Assembly (NCBI GenBank): GCA_023388075.1
Contig: JAEWGX010000008.1
Location: 1 to 15,566, forward strand
Length of the DNA stretch: 15,566 bases
From: Pseudomonadota bacterium
GTDB taxonomy: Bacteria; Pseudomonadota; Gammaproteobacteria; Burkholderiales; Burkholderiaceae_E
Direction: 5' to 3'
Of the stretch, positions 6,619-14,296 are shown piece by piece (the stretch's first letter is position 1; the number at the start of each line of letters is the position of its first letter). The position numbers and the translations under genes are program-made. A model generated the notes under the pieces. That model was not told where the DNA came from, ran no database searches, and was given only the letters and a program-made list of their open reading frames with translations.

Positions 6619-7158
6619 TCAGCGCTGTCCGGCAGGGGCCGGGCGCACGGTGGCAGGCGGCTCCCAGGGGCACTCCGGCTCGAACTTCCCTGAAAGCAGC
6701 TCCGCGCGGTAGCGCTCGAAGCTGCGCGGCACCACGTCGGCGACCGACACCAGGCGATAGATGCCCCAGCCGTGGGTGCCCTTGACCGGCTGCGGCGAGG
6801 TCTGGCCGGGCTCGAGCGAATCCAGGAGCTCGCGGGTGGAGCGGGCCCAGCGGCAGCCGGCATGGTTGCCGAGCGCGCCGCCCCGGGTGGCGCTCTCGGC
6901 ATGGGTGGAGTGCTTGCGCGCCATCTCCTCGAAGCGGGCGCCGCTGCGGATCTGGGCGATCAGGCGGCGCGCCAGCGCCTCGTCGGGCACGCGGATGTAG
7001 CCCACCTCGTAGCGGCGCAGCCCCTTGACGCTCGCCAGGTAGTCGGCGTACTCGCGCTGCAGCGTCGCGTCGTCGATGATCGGCGGTGCCTGCGTCGGCG
7101 ACTCGGGCGGGTTCGCCCCGGCGGCCGGAGACGCAGCCATCGCACTCAATGCACTCAT
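6619..7158 (-). CDS. Parvulin-like peptidyl-prolyl isomerase family protein, exported
   Basis: The coordinates give the shortest form, from ATG at 7158 (179 residues). Parvulin (PpiC-type rotamase) features are ALARRLIAQIRSGARFEEMARKHST, in pieces matching the family's LLxxIxxGxxFxxLAxxxS, then the GGALG turn, ELLDSLEPGQTSPQPVK and a closing HGWGIYRL. The first catalytic His of the family (HIL) is replaced in the strand YEVGYIRV, and the Asp/Cys after the KHS motif is also changed, so isomerase activity is doubtful and a chaperone role is possible. From ATG 7158 the signal peptide has no basic start. The frame continues upstream through a positive and hydrophobic stretch (GRRLLPALLASAM) to a CTG at 7221 that overlaps the GNAT stop, suggesting a longer true start there. 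It is third in the MoxR cluster. Confidence 0.75.
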   Translation of the reverse strand: MSALSAMAASPAAGANPPESPTQAPPIIDDATLQREYADYLASVKGLRRYEVGYIRVPDEALARRLIAQIRSGARFEEMARKHSTHAESATRGGALGNHAGCRWARSTRELLDSLEPGQTSPQPVKGTHGWGIYRLVSVADVVPRSFERYRAELLSGKFEPECPWEPPATVRPAPAGQR

Positions 7159-7217
7159 CGCGCTTGCGAGCAGCGCGGGCAGAAGCCGGCGTCCGGCGCC
7201 GGCCGCGACGCACCGGA

Positions 7218-7811
7218 TCAGGCGCGCCCCAGCCGGAAGGCGAGGTTGTTGCGTACCGCCGGCCATTCGGGGGCGATGATGCTGTAGACGCAGGTGTCGC
7301 GCAGGCTGCCGTCCGGCATCACCATGTGGGCGCGCAGAACGCCGTCGAGCTTCGCGCCCAGCCGTTCGATGGCGCGGCGGCTGTCCCGGTTCATGAAGTG
7401 CGTGCGCAACTCGACGCCGAGGCAGCCGAGCGCGTCGAAGGCATGGGTGAGCAGCAGCAGCTTGCTCTCGGTGTTGATCGCCGTGCGCTGCACGCTGCGG
7501 GAGTAGAAGGTGTGGCCGATCTCCAGCCGGCGGTTCGGGGCGGCGACATTGAAGTAGCGCGTCGCGCCGACCAGGCGGTTGTCCGCGGCGCTGCGGATGA
7601 CGAACGGCATGGCGCCGGCATCCTCGCGCTGCTGCAGGGCCGCATCCATCCACGCGCGCATCGCCTCGGGTCGCGGCACGCTGGTGAACCAGAGGTTCCA
7701 GAGCTCGCCGTCGGCGGCGGCCGCGACCAGCTCGTCATGGTGGGAAGGCGCCAGCGGCTCGATGCGCACGTGTCGGCCCTCGAGAGTGATCGGCTCGATC
7801 CAGCGGGTCAT
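7218..7811 (-). CDS. GNAT-family N-acetyltransferase (RimJ/RimL-like)
   Basis: This 197-residue protein resembles the RimJ/RimL-type acetyltransferase domain: ITLEGRHVRIEPL at the N-terminus, FVIRSAADNRLVGATRYF, then EIGHTFYSRSVQRTAINTES and the LGVELRTHFMNRDSRRAIERLGAK stretch (seen in parts) that contacts acetyl-CoA and ends the fold. Such enzymes transfer acetyl from acetyl-CoA to a protein N-terminus or a small amine; the substrate is unknown. ATG at 7811 has a GAGGA ribosome site seven bases upstream. It begins 39 bases after the MoxR stop and its own stop overlaps the probable start of the parvulin-like gene, so all are likely co-transcribed. An acetyltransferase inside a MoxR/VWA cluster is not one of the textbook partners. 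Confidence 0.88.
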   Translation of the reverse strand: MTRWIEPITLEGRHVRIEPLAPSHHDELVAAAADGELWNLWFTSVPRPEAMRAWMDAALQQREDAGAMPFVIRSAADNRLVGATRYFNVAAPNRRLEIGHTFYSRSVQRTAINTESKLLLLTHAFDALGCLGVELRTHFMNRDSRRAIERLGAKLDGVLRAHMVMPDGSLRDTCVYSIIAPEWPAVRNNLAFRLGRA

Positions 7812-7850
7812 CGTCGGTCCTCGGTCGCCGTGGCGTCCGTGCCTGGCGGG

Positions 7851-8690
<840 letters not shown>

Positions 8691-8748
8691 CGGGGCCTTG
8701 GCGACGGTGGGCGGACCGGACCCGGACAGTGGTCCAAGGCCGGCTTGC

Positions 8749-8754
8749 AGTATA
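8749..8754 (-). promoter_or_regulatory. Candidate -10 box for the moxR cluster
   Basis: Minus-strand TATACT (5/6 to consensus) has TTGTAC (8778-8773) as a possible -35 at 18-bp spacing. The predicted start of transcription is about 8742, leaving a leader of about 50 bases to the moxR ATG. The -35 overlaps the -10 of the opposing cytochrome promoter. Confidence 0.45.
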
Positions 8755-8773
8755 CGAAAAGCCGATCGCCCGG

Positions 8774-8779
8774 TACAAT
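8774..8779 (+). promoter_or_regulatory. Candidate -10 box for the cytochrome pair
   Basis: TACAAT (5/6 to consensus) lies about 40 bases before the cytochrome ATG, predicting transcription from about 8786 and a leader of about 33 bases carrying the GGAGAAG ribosome site. A poor -35 at 17-bp spacing (TATACG) suggests dependence on an activator. Confidence 0.45.
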
Positions 8780-8818
8780 CTTCGGTTTTTCAGGTATCGG
8801 TTCGGAGAAGACGAGCAC

Positions 8819-9190
8819 ATGAGTGCACGCAAGAACGGGGCGAGAAGCGCTGCCCTAAAGTGGATCGCGACCCTCGCCGCGCCGGCCCTGATGCTCGCCG
8901 CCGGCGGCGTCTATGCCCAGGAGGTCAAGGGCGACCCCGAGGCCGGCAGCCGCAAGAACGGCATGTGCATCGGCTGCCACTCGATCGAGGGCTACCGGGC
9001 CTCGTTTCCGATGGTCTACTCGGTGCCGAAGATCAACGGCCAGACGCCGCGCTACATCGAGCTTGCGCTGGCGGCGTACCGCAGCGGCGATCGCGACCAT
9101 CCGACCATGCGCGCCATCGCCGGCAGCCTGACAGACCAGGACATCGCGGACCTCGCCGCGCACTACGGGCGGGTGCTGGAGTCGCGATGA
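8819..9190 (+). CDS. Class I monohaem cytochrome c (c553/c4-half type)
   Basis: This 123-residue periplasmic electron carrier has a signal peptide (basic SARKNGARSAALKW, then hydrophobic IATLAAPALMLAAGG, cleavage near VYAQ at 31-34). It has one haem-attachment motif C50-I-G-C53-H54 and a likely axial Met97 in HPTM. The pattern YRSGDRDHPTMRAIAGSLT, then DIADLAAHY, is that of cytochrome c553 and of one half of dihaem cytochrome c4. ATG at 8819 has GGAGAAG eight bases upstream; the longer frame from 8729 would cover the promoter and bury the signal peptide. Its stop overlaps the next cytochrome's start (ATGA), indicating coupled translation. It is divergent from the MoxR cluster. Confidence 0.92.
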   Translation: MSARKNGARSAALKWIATLAAPALMLAAGGVYAQEVKGDPEAGSRKNGMCIGCHSIEGYRASFPMVYSVPKINGQTPRYIELALAAYRSGDRDHPTMRAIAGSLTDQDIADLAAHYGRVLESR

Positions 9191-9561
9191 TGATTCTTCC
9201 TCGATCCAACTCCGCCATGGCTTCCGTCGCGCGCCTTCCGCTTGCCTCGCTTGCCGCCGCCATCGCCCTCGGGCTCGGCGCGCCGGCCTTCGCCGCCGAC
9301 CTCGCCGCGGGTGAGCGGCTCGCGAACGAGCGCTGCGCCGCCTGCCACGGCAAGGACGGCAACACGCCGATCGATCCGTCGTATGCGCGCCTGTCCGGCC
9401 AGTACGAGGACTACCTGGTGCATGCGCTCAGGGCGTATCGCAACGACAGCCGCAAGAACCCGATCATGGGCGCGCAGGCAAAGACCCTGTCCAACGCGGA
9501 CATCGAGAACGTGGCTGCGTACTATGCCCGCCAGCCGGGCATGCTGACCCACGACCGCTGA
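9187..9561 (+). CDS. Class I monohaem cytochrome c (c553/c4-half type), second of pair
   Basis: This 124-residue exported cytochrome has a signal peptide ending near APAFAAD (32-38), haem motif C50-A-A-C53-H54 and likely axial Met94 in NPIM. The YRNDSRKNPIMGAQAKTLS stretch, then DIENVAAYY, aligns by eye with the same region of the preceding cytochrome, so the two are related copies. The start ATG at 9187 overlaps the upstream stop by four bases and has GGAG six bases before it; ATG at 9190 is equally possible. Together the pair probably passes electrons to a terminal oxidase or another acceptor, like a cytochrome c4 split into two chains. That functional statement is inference. Confidence 0.92.
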   Translation: MMILPRSNSAMASVARLPLASLAAAIALGLGAPAFAADLAAGERLANERCAACHGKDGNTPIDPSYARLSGQYEDYLVHALRAYRNDSRKNPIMGAQAKTLSNADIENVAAYYARQPGMLTHDR

Positions 9562-9567
9562 CGGCTG

Positions 9568-10878
9568 GTGAAGCAGGGCGCGGGCGCGCAGGCGGCAGGC
9601 GTCTCGCCTGATTCCGGTGGCGCGCCGCCGGGCTTCGGCGCCGATGCCCGAGTCGCCGGCCTGGTGGGCATCGGGCACGCGGTCTCCCATTTCTACCAGC
9701 TCGCCTTCGCGCCGCTCTTTCCGCTGTGGCGCGAGGAGTTCGGTCTCGACTGGACCCAGCTCGGCCTGATCATGACGGTGTTCTACCTGGTGTCGTGCGT
9801 CGGCCAGGCCGGGGCCGGTTTCGTGGTGGATCGGCACGGCCCGGGTGCGTCGCTCCTTGCCGGCTTCGTGTCGATGGCCGCGGGCGTGCTGATCGCGGCG
9901 GCCGCGCCAGGCTATGGCTGGCTGCTCGTCGCGGCGGTCGTGATGGCGCTCGGCAACAGCGTCTTCCACCCGGCGGACTTCTCGCTCCTCAACCACCGCG
10001 TGTCCGATGCCCGCATCGGCCATGCCTTCAGCCTGCACGGATTGTCGGGCACGCTGGGCTACGCCAGCGCGCCCGTCCTGGTCGCACTGCTCTCGGCGAC
10101 TTGGGGATGGCGGACCGCGCTGGTCGTCGCCTCGGGCGCGGGGCTCGCCATGGCGGTCGTGGTGGTGCTGTGCCGCAGCGCGTACTCGGTGGCGCCCGTC
10201 ACCCGCGCCGCGCAGGGGACGGCTGCGCCGGCCACCCGGCAGCCCGTGCTCGCCTTCTTCAACTTCGCGCTGGTCGCCTGCATGCTCTTCTTCGTCACGA
10301 TCAACATCGCCGGCATGGGCGTGCAGAACATGGGCGTCTCGCTGCTGGAGTCGCTCGGCCGGATGGACGCCACCGCCGCGGCTGGCTGGATCACCAGCTA
10401 CATCTGCGCGGTTGCCGTCGGCATGGTGATCGGCGGCTTCGTCGCCAGCTCGGCCCGGCGCCATGAATGGATCGCCGTCGCCGGCACCCTGTCCGCTGCG
10501 GCCCTGCTGCTCGCGCTCACTCATCCGGCAATGTCGACGCTCGCGACCGGCCTGCTGCTCTGCGTGGCCGGCGTGTCGCTCGGCATCGTCACCCCCGCGC
10601 GCGACATGCTGGTCCGGTCGGCGGTGCCGAAGTCGGCCACCGGGCGGGCCTATGGCATCGTCTACTCGGCCGTGGACATCGGCGCGGCCCTGGGTCCGGC
10701 GCTGATGGGATGGTGGCTGGACCGGCACCTCGCGGCGGCGGGCTTCGCGAGCGCCGCGTTCTTTCTCGTGCTCGCGGCCATGGCCGGCTGGCTCATCGCC
10801 GCGCAGGTGCGGCGCCTGGGGGTCCTGGCCGCCGCCCCGGGCACGGCCTCGTCCGGCACAGTCGCGCCCGTGCGCTGA
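9568..10878 (+). CDS. MFS transporter, fosmidomycin-resistance (Fsr)-like
   Basis: This 436-residue inner-membrane protein has about twelve membrane segments, as expected for the major facilitator superfamily. The N-terminal pattern GIGHAVSHFYQLAFAPLFP with EEFGLDWTQLGLI resembles Fsr-type exporters, and GFVVDRHG is the MFS motif A (G-x3-D-R-x-G) after helix 2. The FHPADFSLLNHRV loop with LHGLSGTLGY is also typical of that group. The substrate is unknown; Fsr proteins export drugs or small metabolites. GTG at 9568, six bases after the second cytochrome's stop, is the likely start, since the frame offers no ATG before the first membrane helix. Its Shine-Dalgarno is weak, so it may be translated from the cytochrome transcript. 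It converges on mobA-moeA. Confidence 0.88.
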   Translation: MKQGAGAQAAGVSPDSGGAPPGFGADARVAGLVGIGHAVSHFYQLAFAPLFPLWREEFGLDWTQLGLIMTVFYLVSCVGQAGAGFVVDRHGPGASLLAGFVSMAAGVLIAAAAPGYGWLLVAAVVMALGNSVFHPADFSLLNHRVSDARIGHAFSLHGLSGTLGYASAPVLVALLSATWGWRTALVVASGAGLAMAVVVVLCRSAYSVAPVTRAAQGTAAPATRQPVLAFFNFALVACMLFFVTINIAGMGVQNMGVSLLESLGRMDATAAAGWITSYICAVAVGMVIGGFVASSARRHEWIAVAGTLSAAALLLALTHPAMSTLATGLLLCVAGVSLGIVTPARDMLVRSAVPKSATGRAYGIVYSAVDIGAALGPALMGWWLDRHLAAAGFASAAFFLVLAAMAGWLIAAQVRRLGVLAAAPGTASSGTVAPVR

Positions 10879-10895
10879 TCAGGGGCCGGGTGCCC

Positions 10896-10910
10896 CGATG
10901 GATGCCATCG
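10896..10910. terminator. Stem-loop between MFS gene and mobA-moeA
   Basis: CGATGG (10896-10901), loop ATG, CCATCG (10905-10910) form a perfect 6-bp stem in the 56-base convergent gap. A second small stem, GGGGC/GCCCC (10882-10896), abuts it. There is no U tract. Confidence 0.4.
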
Positions 10911-10934
10911 CGCCTGCAAGCGTCGGCTCGACGT

Positions 10935-12851
10935 TCACAGGAGGCCGTGGAAGGGAACCACCTCCACCCAGTCGCCCGCCGCGACGTCGCCCGAATCGTG
11001 GCCGAGCACCATCATGCAGTCCGCCTCGCTCATCGAGCGCAGCATCGCCGAGCTCTGGCTGCCGGTGATCCGGGCTTCGAGCACGCCGTCGGCGGCGATT
11101 CCGAGGACGGCGCGCTGATACTCCGTGCGGCCGGGGCGCTTGCGCACCGGTGAGGCGGCGCGGGCGCGAAACGACGGCAGGGGCTGCGGCGCCGCGCCCA
11201 TCAGCCGAAGCAGCGCATCGCGAACGAAGAAGCAGAACGTCACCATCACGGCCACCGGATTCCCCGGCAGGCCGAAGTAGTAGGCGCTGCCGACCCGGCC
11301 GAAGGCCATCGGGCGCCCCGGCCGCATGGCAATCGACCAGAAGGCGACGTCGCCCACACGCGCCATCACCGCGCGCGTGAAGTCGGCCTCGCCGACCGAG
11401 ACCCCGCCCGACGAGATCACCGCGTCCGCGGTGCGCGCGGCTTCGGTCATGGCGCGCTCGAGCGCACCGGGGTCGTCGGGCACGACGCCCATGTCCAGCG
11501 GCTCGACGCCGAGCCGCGCGAGCATCCCGAGCAGCGCGTACCGGTTGCTGTCGTACACCTTGCCCGGCGCCGGGGGCTCGCCGAGCGAAAGGATCTCGTC
11601 GCCGGTCGAGAAGAAGGCGACGCGCACGCGCCGACGCACCGGCACGGTCGCGAGCCCGAGCGAGGCCGCGAGCCCGAGCTCGGCCGGACCGAGTCGCTTG
11701 CCCTCGGACAGCGCGGGTCGGCCCGCCGCGAGATCCTCGCCGCGGCGGCGACGGTTCTGCCCCGTCTGCTGTCCGGGGGGGACGATCACCTGCGGCGCGC
11801 CCGTCTCCTCGTCCGCCAGCCGCACGGCTTCCTGGAGCACGACCGTGTCGGCCCCGACCGGCATGACGGCGCCTGTCATGATGCGGACCGCTTCGCCCGG
11901 ACCGAGGCGGCCGTCGAACGGCCTGCCGGCCGCGGCCCGGCCGATCACCGCGAGGCGGGTTTCGCCGTCGGCATCGAGATCGCTGCCCCGGACCGCGAAG
12001 CCGTCCATCGCCGAGTTGTCGTGCGGGGGCACGTCGATCGGCGAGACGATGTCCCGTGCCAGCACCCGCTCCAGCGCCTCCCGGATCGGGACGTCCTCGA
12101 CCTGCCGGACCGGTTCGATGAAGCTCGCCATGATCGACTGCGCGCTGGCCACCGGGAGGGCCCGCGGGTCGAAGGCGGCGACAGCGCGACAGAGCGCGTC
12201 GATGCCGCCGGGGGAACCATCGTCGGGTCCTGCAGCCCGCGCATCGCACGCGCCGCACGTATCCGACGTTTCGGCGGCGTGCAGCTCCTCGGGCGTGTTG
12301 ATGTTCCGGAAGGCGCCCGGGTCCGGAAAGTCCGCCGCCACGGCGCCGAGGGACGCGTACCAATCCTCCATCCGGCGTCCGCCGCCCGCGAGGTAGGACT
12401 CGAGGTTCTCGCGCAGCGACGTGCGCACCAGCGCGAAGACCGGATGCGAGCGGCCGCCGGCGCGGGCGAACGCGATCGGTGCGCCGGACGCCTCGGCCGC
12501 CGCCGCAAGCCGGTCCAGCAGATCGGCTGGCAGGAACGGCGAGTCGCACGGCACCGCCATCAGCCACGGGCTCCGCGCAGCCAGCAGCCCGGCATGGAGC
12601 CCGGCCAGCGGTCCGGCGAAGCCTTCGACCGCATCGACCACCACGGGATGCCCGAAGGCACGATAGCGCTCCAGGCTGCGGTTGGCGTTGACGAGGATGG
12701 AATCGACCTGCGGGGCGAGTCGCGCCAGCACGTGCGCGACCAGCGGTGCGCCGCGCAGCCTCAGCAGGCCCTTGTCGGTGGCGTCGCCCTCAGCCTGCAT
12801 CCGCCGGGCGAGACCGCCGGCGAGCACCAGGGCCGTGACCTGCCGTTTCAT
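10935..12851 (-). CDS. MobA-MoeA fusion: molybdenum cofactor guanylyltransferase and molybdopterin molybdenumtransferase
   Basis: One 638-codon gene carries two activities of molybdenum cofactor synthesis. Residues 1 to about 195 are MobA (GMP transfer to Mo-molybdopterin): VLAGGLARRM, DKGLLRLRGAPL, VPCDSPFLPADLL and the closing FRNINTPEEL. Residues from about 215 are MoeA (Mo insertion into adenylated molybdopterin): PPHDNSAMDGFAV, RIMTGAVMPVGADTVV, FFSTGDEIL, GKVYDSNRYAL, SSGGVSVGEADF, MRPGRPMAFG and FGLPGNPVAVMVTF. The joining stretch (195-220) is short and contains a CGAC pair. The region has no stop and no in-frame ATG until Met241, inside the MoeA domain, so this is a true fusion rather than two genes. 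The MobA loop between RRM and DKG is longer than usual (QAEGDAT). The start ATG at 12851 lies 72 bases after moaA, probably in the same operon. Such genes are usually separate. Confidence 0.93.
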   Translation of the reverse strand: MKRQVTALVLAGGLARRMQAEGDATDKGLLRLRGAPLVAHVLARLAPQVDSILVNANRSLERYRAFGHPVVVDAVEGFAGPLAGLHAGLLAARSPWLMAVPCDSPFLPADLLDRLAAAAEASGAPIAFARAGGRSHPVFALVRTSLRENLESYLAGGGRRMEDWYASLGAVAADFPDPGAFRNINTPEELHAAETSDTCGACDARAAGPDDGSPGGIDALCRAVAAFDPRALPVASAQSIMASFIEPVRQVEDVPIREALERVLARDIVSPIDVPPHDNSAMDGFAVRGSDLDADGETRLAVIGRAAAGRPFDGRLGPGEAVRIMTGAVMPVGADTVVLQEAVRLADEETGAPQVIVPPGQQTGQNRRRRGEDLAAGRPALSEGKRLGPAELGLAASLGLATVPVRRRVRVAFFSTGDEILSLGEPPAPGKVYDSNRYALLGMLARLGVEPLDMGVVPDDPGALERAMTEAARTADAVISSGGVSVGEADFTRAVMARVGDVAFWSIAMRPGRPMAFGRVGSAYYFGLPGNPVAVMVTFCFFVRDALLRLMGAAPQPLPSFRARAASPVRKRPGRTEYQRAVLGIAADGVLEARITGSQSSAMLRSMSEADCMMVLGHDSGDVAAGDWVEVVPFHGLL

Positions 12852-12923
12852 CGGCCCGTCCCGGCCGATGCGCCTCGCTCGATCAGCGCCGGGAGGTGCG
12901 ATGGGTCCACGGATCCAGGCGGA

Positions 12924-14027
12924 TCACCCGCCGATATAGCTCATTTCGATCTTGCGGCGCGGGGCGGTCTGGCTCGCGCGGATCTCCGAGTAGCGGTCGC
13001 TGCGCACGCTCCACAGTGCGGCGATCGCTCCGGCGATCTGTTCGTCGCTGAAGCCGCCGCGCAGCAGCGCGCGGAAGTCGTGACCGCTGTCGGCGAAAAG
13101 GCAGGTATAGAGCCGGCCTTCGGTGGAGAGCCTGGCGCGGGAGCAGTCGCCGCAGAATGGCCGGGTCACGGACGAGATGACGCCGATCTCGCCGCTGCCG
13201 TCGCGATAGCGCCAACGCTCGGCCACCTCGCCGGTGTAGTTGGGCGTAAGCGACTCGAGCCCGAACGCCTCGTCCAGTCGCTCGATCACCTCCCGGCTCG
13301 GCACGACGTCGTCCATCCGCCAGCCGTTGGATGCGCCCACGTCCATGAACTCGATGAAACGCAGGATGTGGCCGCTGCCCTTGAAGTGGCGCGCCATCGC
13401 CAGGATCTCGCCGTCGTTCACGCCGCGCTTGACCACCATGTTGACCTTGATGCGGTCGAAGCCGACCCGCGTGGCTTCCTCGATTCCCTCGAGCACCTGC
13501 GAGACCGGATAGTCGGCGTCGTTCATGCGGCGAAAGATCGCGTCGTCCACCGCGTCGAGGCTGACGGTGAGCCGTCCGAGGCCCGCGTCGCGCAGCGCGG
13601 CGGCCTTGCGGCGCAGGAGCGAGCCGTTTGTGGTGAGCGTGAGATCGACCGGTCCGTTCGCCGGTGTGCGCAGCCGGGAAAGCTGGGCCACGAGCCGCTC
13701 GACATGGCGCCGCAGCAGCGGCTCGCCACCGGTGAGACGCAGCTTTTCGACGCCATGGGCGACGAAGAGCCCGGCCAGCCGGCTGATCTCCTCGAAGCTG
13801 AGCAGCGAGGCCTGGGGCAGGAACTGGTAGCTCGAGTCGAAGACCGACTTCGGCATGCAATACGTGCAGCGGAAGTTGCAGCGATCGGTGACCGAGATGC
13901 GCAGGTCATGCAGCCGGCGGCCGCGCGCATCGGCGAGGAACCCGACCGGTGCGACGGGGGCTTGGGGGATCGCTGGCAGGCTCGCCTGGTAGCGCAGATC
14001 CGCGATGGGGATGATGCGTTCGGTCAT
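12924..14027 (-). CDS. moaA: GTP 3',8-cyclase, radical SAM molybdenum cofactor enzyme
   Basis: This 367-residue protein carries out the first step of molybdenum cofactor synthesis: radical cyclisation of GTP, which MoaC then converts to cyclic pyranopterin. The radical SAM cluster motif is C50-x3-C54-x2-C57 (CNFRCTYC), followed by LRLTGGEPLLR and LTLTTNGSLL. The second 4Fe-4S cluster cysteines are C292, C295 and C309 (FCGDCSRARLSTEGRLYTC). The C-terminus ends in Gly-Gly, the family's functional tail. The first 40 residues are a longer lead-in than E. coli's. ATG at 14027 was chosen; an in-frame ATG at 14102 would add 25 unlike residues and overlap the small divergent frame. No strong Shine-Dalgarno precedes 14027. 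It is first in the operon with mobA-moeA. MoaC, MoaD and MoaE are not in the window. Confidence 0.96.
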   Translation of the reverse strand: MTERIIPIADLRYQASLPAIPQAPVAPVGFLADARGRRLHDLRISVTDRCNFRCTYCMPKSVFDSSYQFLPQASLLSFEEISRLAGLFVAHGVEKLRLTGGEPLLRRHVERLVAQLSRLRTPANGPVDLTLTTNGSLLRRKAAALRDAGLGRLTVSLDAVDDAIFRRMNDADYPVSQVLEGIEEATRVGFDRIKVNMVVKRGVNDGEILAMARHFKGSGHILRFIEFMDVGASNGWRMDDVVPSREVIERLDEAFGLESLTPNYTGEVAERWRYRDGSGEIGVISSVTRPFCGDCSRARLSTEGRLYTCLFADSGHDFRALLRGGFSDEQIAGAIAALWSVRSDRYSEIRASQTAPRRKIEMSYIGG

Positions 14028-14037
14028 GGGCGGAGGG

Positions 14038-14043
14038 TATACT
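14038..14043 (+). promoter_or_regulatory. Candidate -10 box for the small membrane-protein gene
   Basis: TATACT (5/6 to consensus) lies 24 bases before the ATG at 14068. The predicted start of transcription is about 14050, which leaves room for the GGAG ribosome site. No clear -35 is visible. It faces the moaA promoter region. Confidence 0.4.
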
Positions 14044-14050
14044 GACTCCC

Positions 14051-14056
14051 ATGTTA
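14051..14056 (-). promoter_or_regulatory. Candidate -10 box for moaA
   Basis: Minus-strand TAACAT, inside GCTAACATGGG (14058-14048), predicts transcription from about 14044 and a leader of about 17 bases before the moaA ATG. The same 11-mer occurs at 4776-4786 before the secreted-protein gene. The -35 is unclear. Confidence 0.3.
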
Positions 14057-14067
14057 GCAGGGAGCGT

Positions 14068-14193
14068 ATGGACATTCCCCCTAGCGGCGCCGTGAGGCGC
14101 ACCCGCAGATCCCGTTCCTTACCGCGCTGGCTGCAGAGCCCGATCGCCGCCGTCCTGGGGGCGCTCGCCTTCGCGGTGCTGCTCGCCAGCTAG
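14068..14193 (+). CDS. Possible 41-residue single-pass membrane protein
   Basis: I do not recognise it. ATG at 14068 has GGAG four bases upstream and a TATACT -10 box at 14038. The frame gives 41 residues: a basic N-terminal half (RRTRRSRSLPR, about 10-20), then one hydrophobic segment (IAAVLGALAFAVLLA, about 26-40), ending two residues later. That is the layout of a small inner-membrane protein with its N-terminus inside. It is divergent from moaA and convergent with the RNase E gene, so no operon partner exists. A longer frame from 14005 would run through the moaA start region and is less likely. Chance coding in GC-rich DNA remains possible. Confidence 0.45.
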   Translation: MDIPPSGAVRRTRRSRSLPRWLQSPIAAVLGALAFAVLLAS

Positions 14194-14214
14194 GACGTGA
14201 GCCCGCCCGGCTGA

Positions 14215-14237
14215 TCCGGCCGAATCGATCGGCCGGA
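14215..14237. terminator. Stem-loop past the small gene, at the junction with rne
   Basis: TCCGGCCGA (14215-14223), loop ATCGA, TCGGCCGGA (14229-14237) form a perfect 9-bp stem in the 103-base convergent gap. There is no U tract on either strand. Confidence 0.5.
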
Positions 14238-14260
14238 CGCCGTCCGATTGCCGTCCGGTC

Positions 14261-14284
14261 GCCGTGGCCGCGAACGGCCACGGC
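14261..14284. terminator. Stem-loop just past the rne stop
   Basis: GCCGTGGCC (14261-14269), six-base loop, GGCCACGGC (14276-14284) form a perfect 9-bp stem beginning 12 bases after the rne stop codon on the minus strand. It is a likely 3' end structure for the rne transcript, again without a U tract. Confidence 0.5.
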
Positions 14285-14296
14285 TCGTCCCGTTTG

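Noticed and set aside
9163..10728. A 521-codon minus-strand frame opposite the MFS gene
   Set aside because: Its composition is Arg/His/Asp-rich, without motifs, opposite a clear membrane transporter.
12021..14045. A 674-codon plus-strand frame opposite moaA and mobA-moeA
   Set aside because: It is an antisense shadow of genes with intact catalytic motifs.
14028..14102. Longer moaA start at 14102
   Set aside because: The extra residues are unlike MoaA and would overlap the small divergent gene and its promoter.
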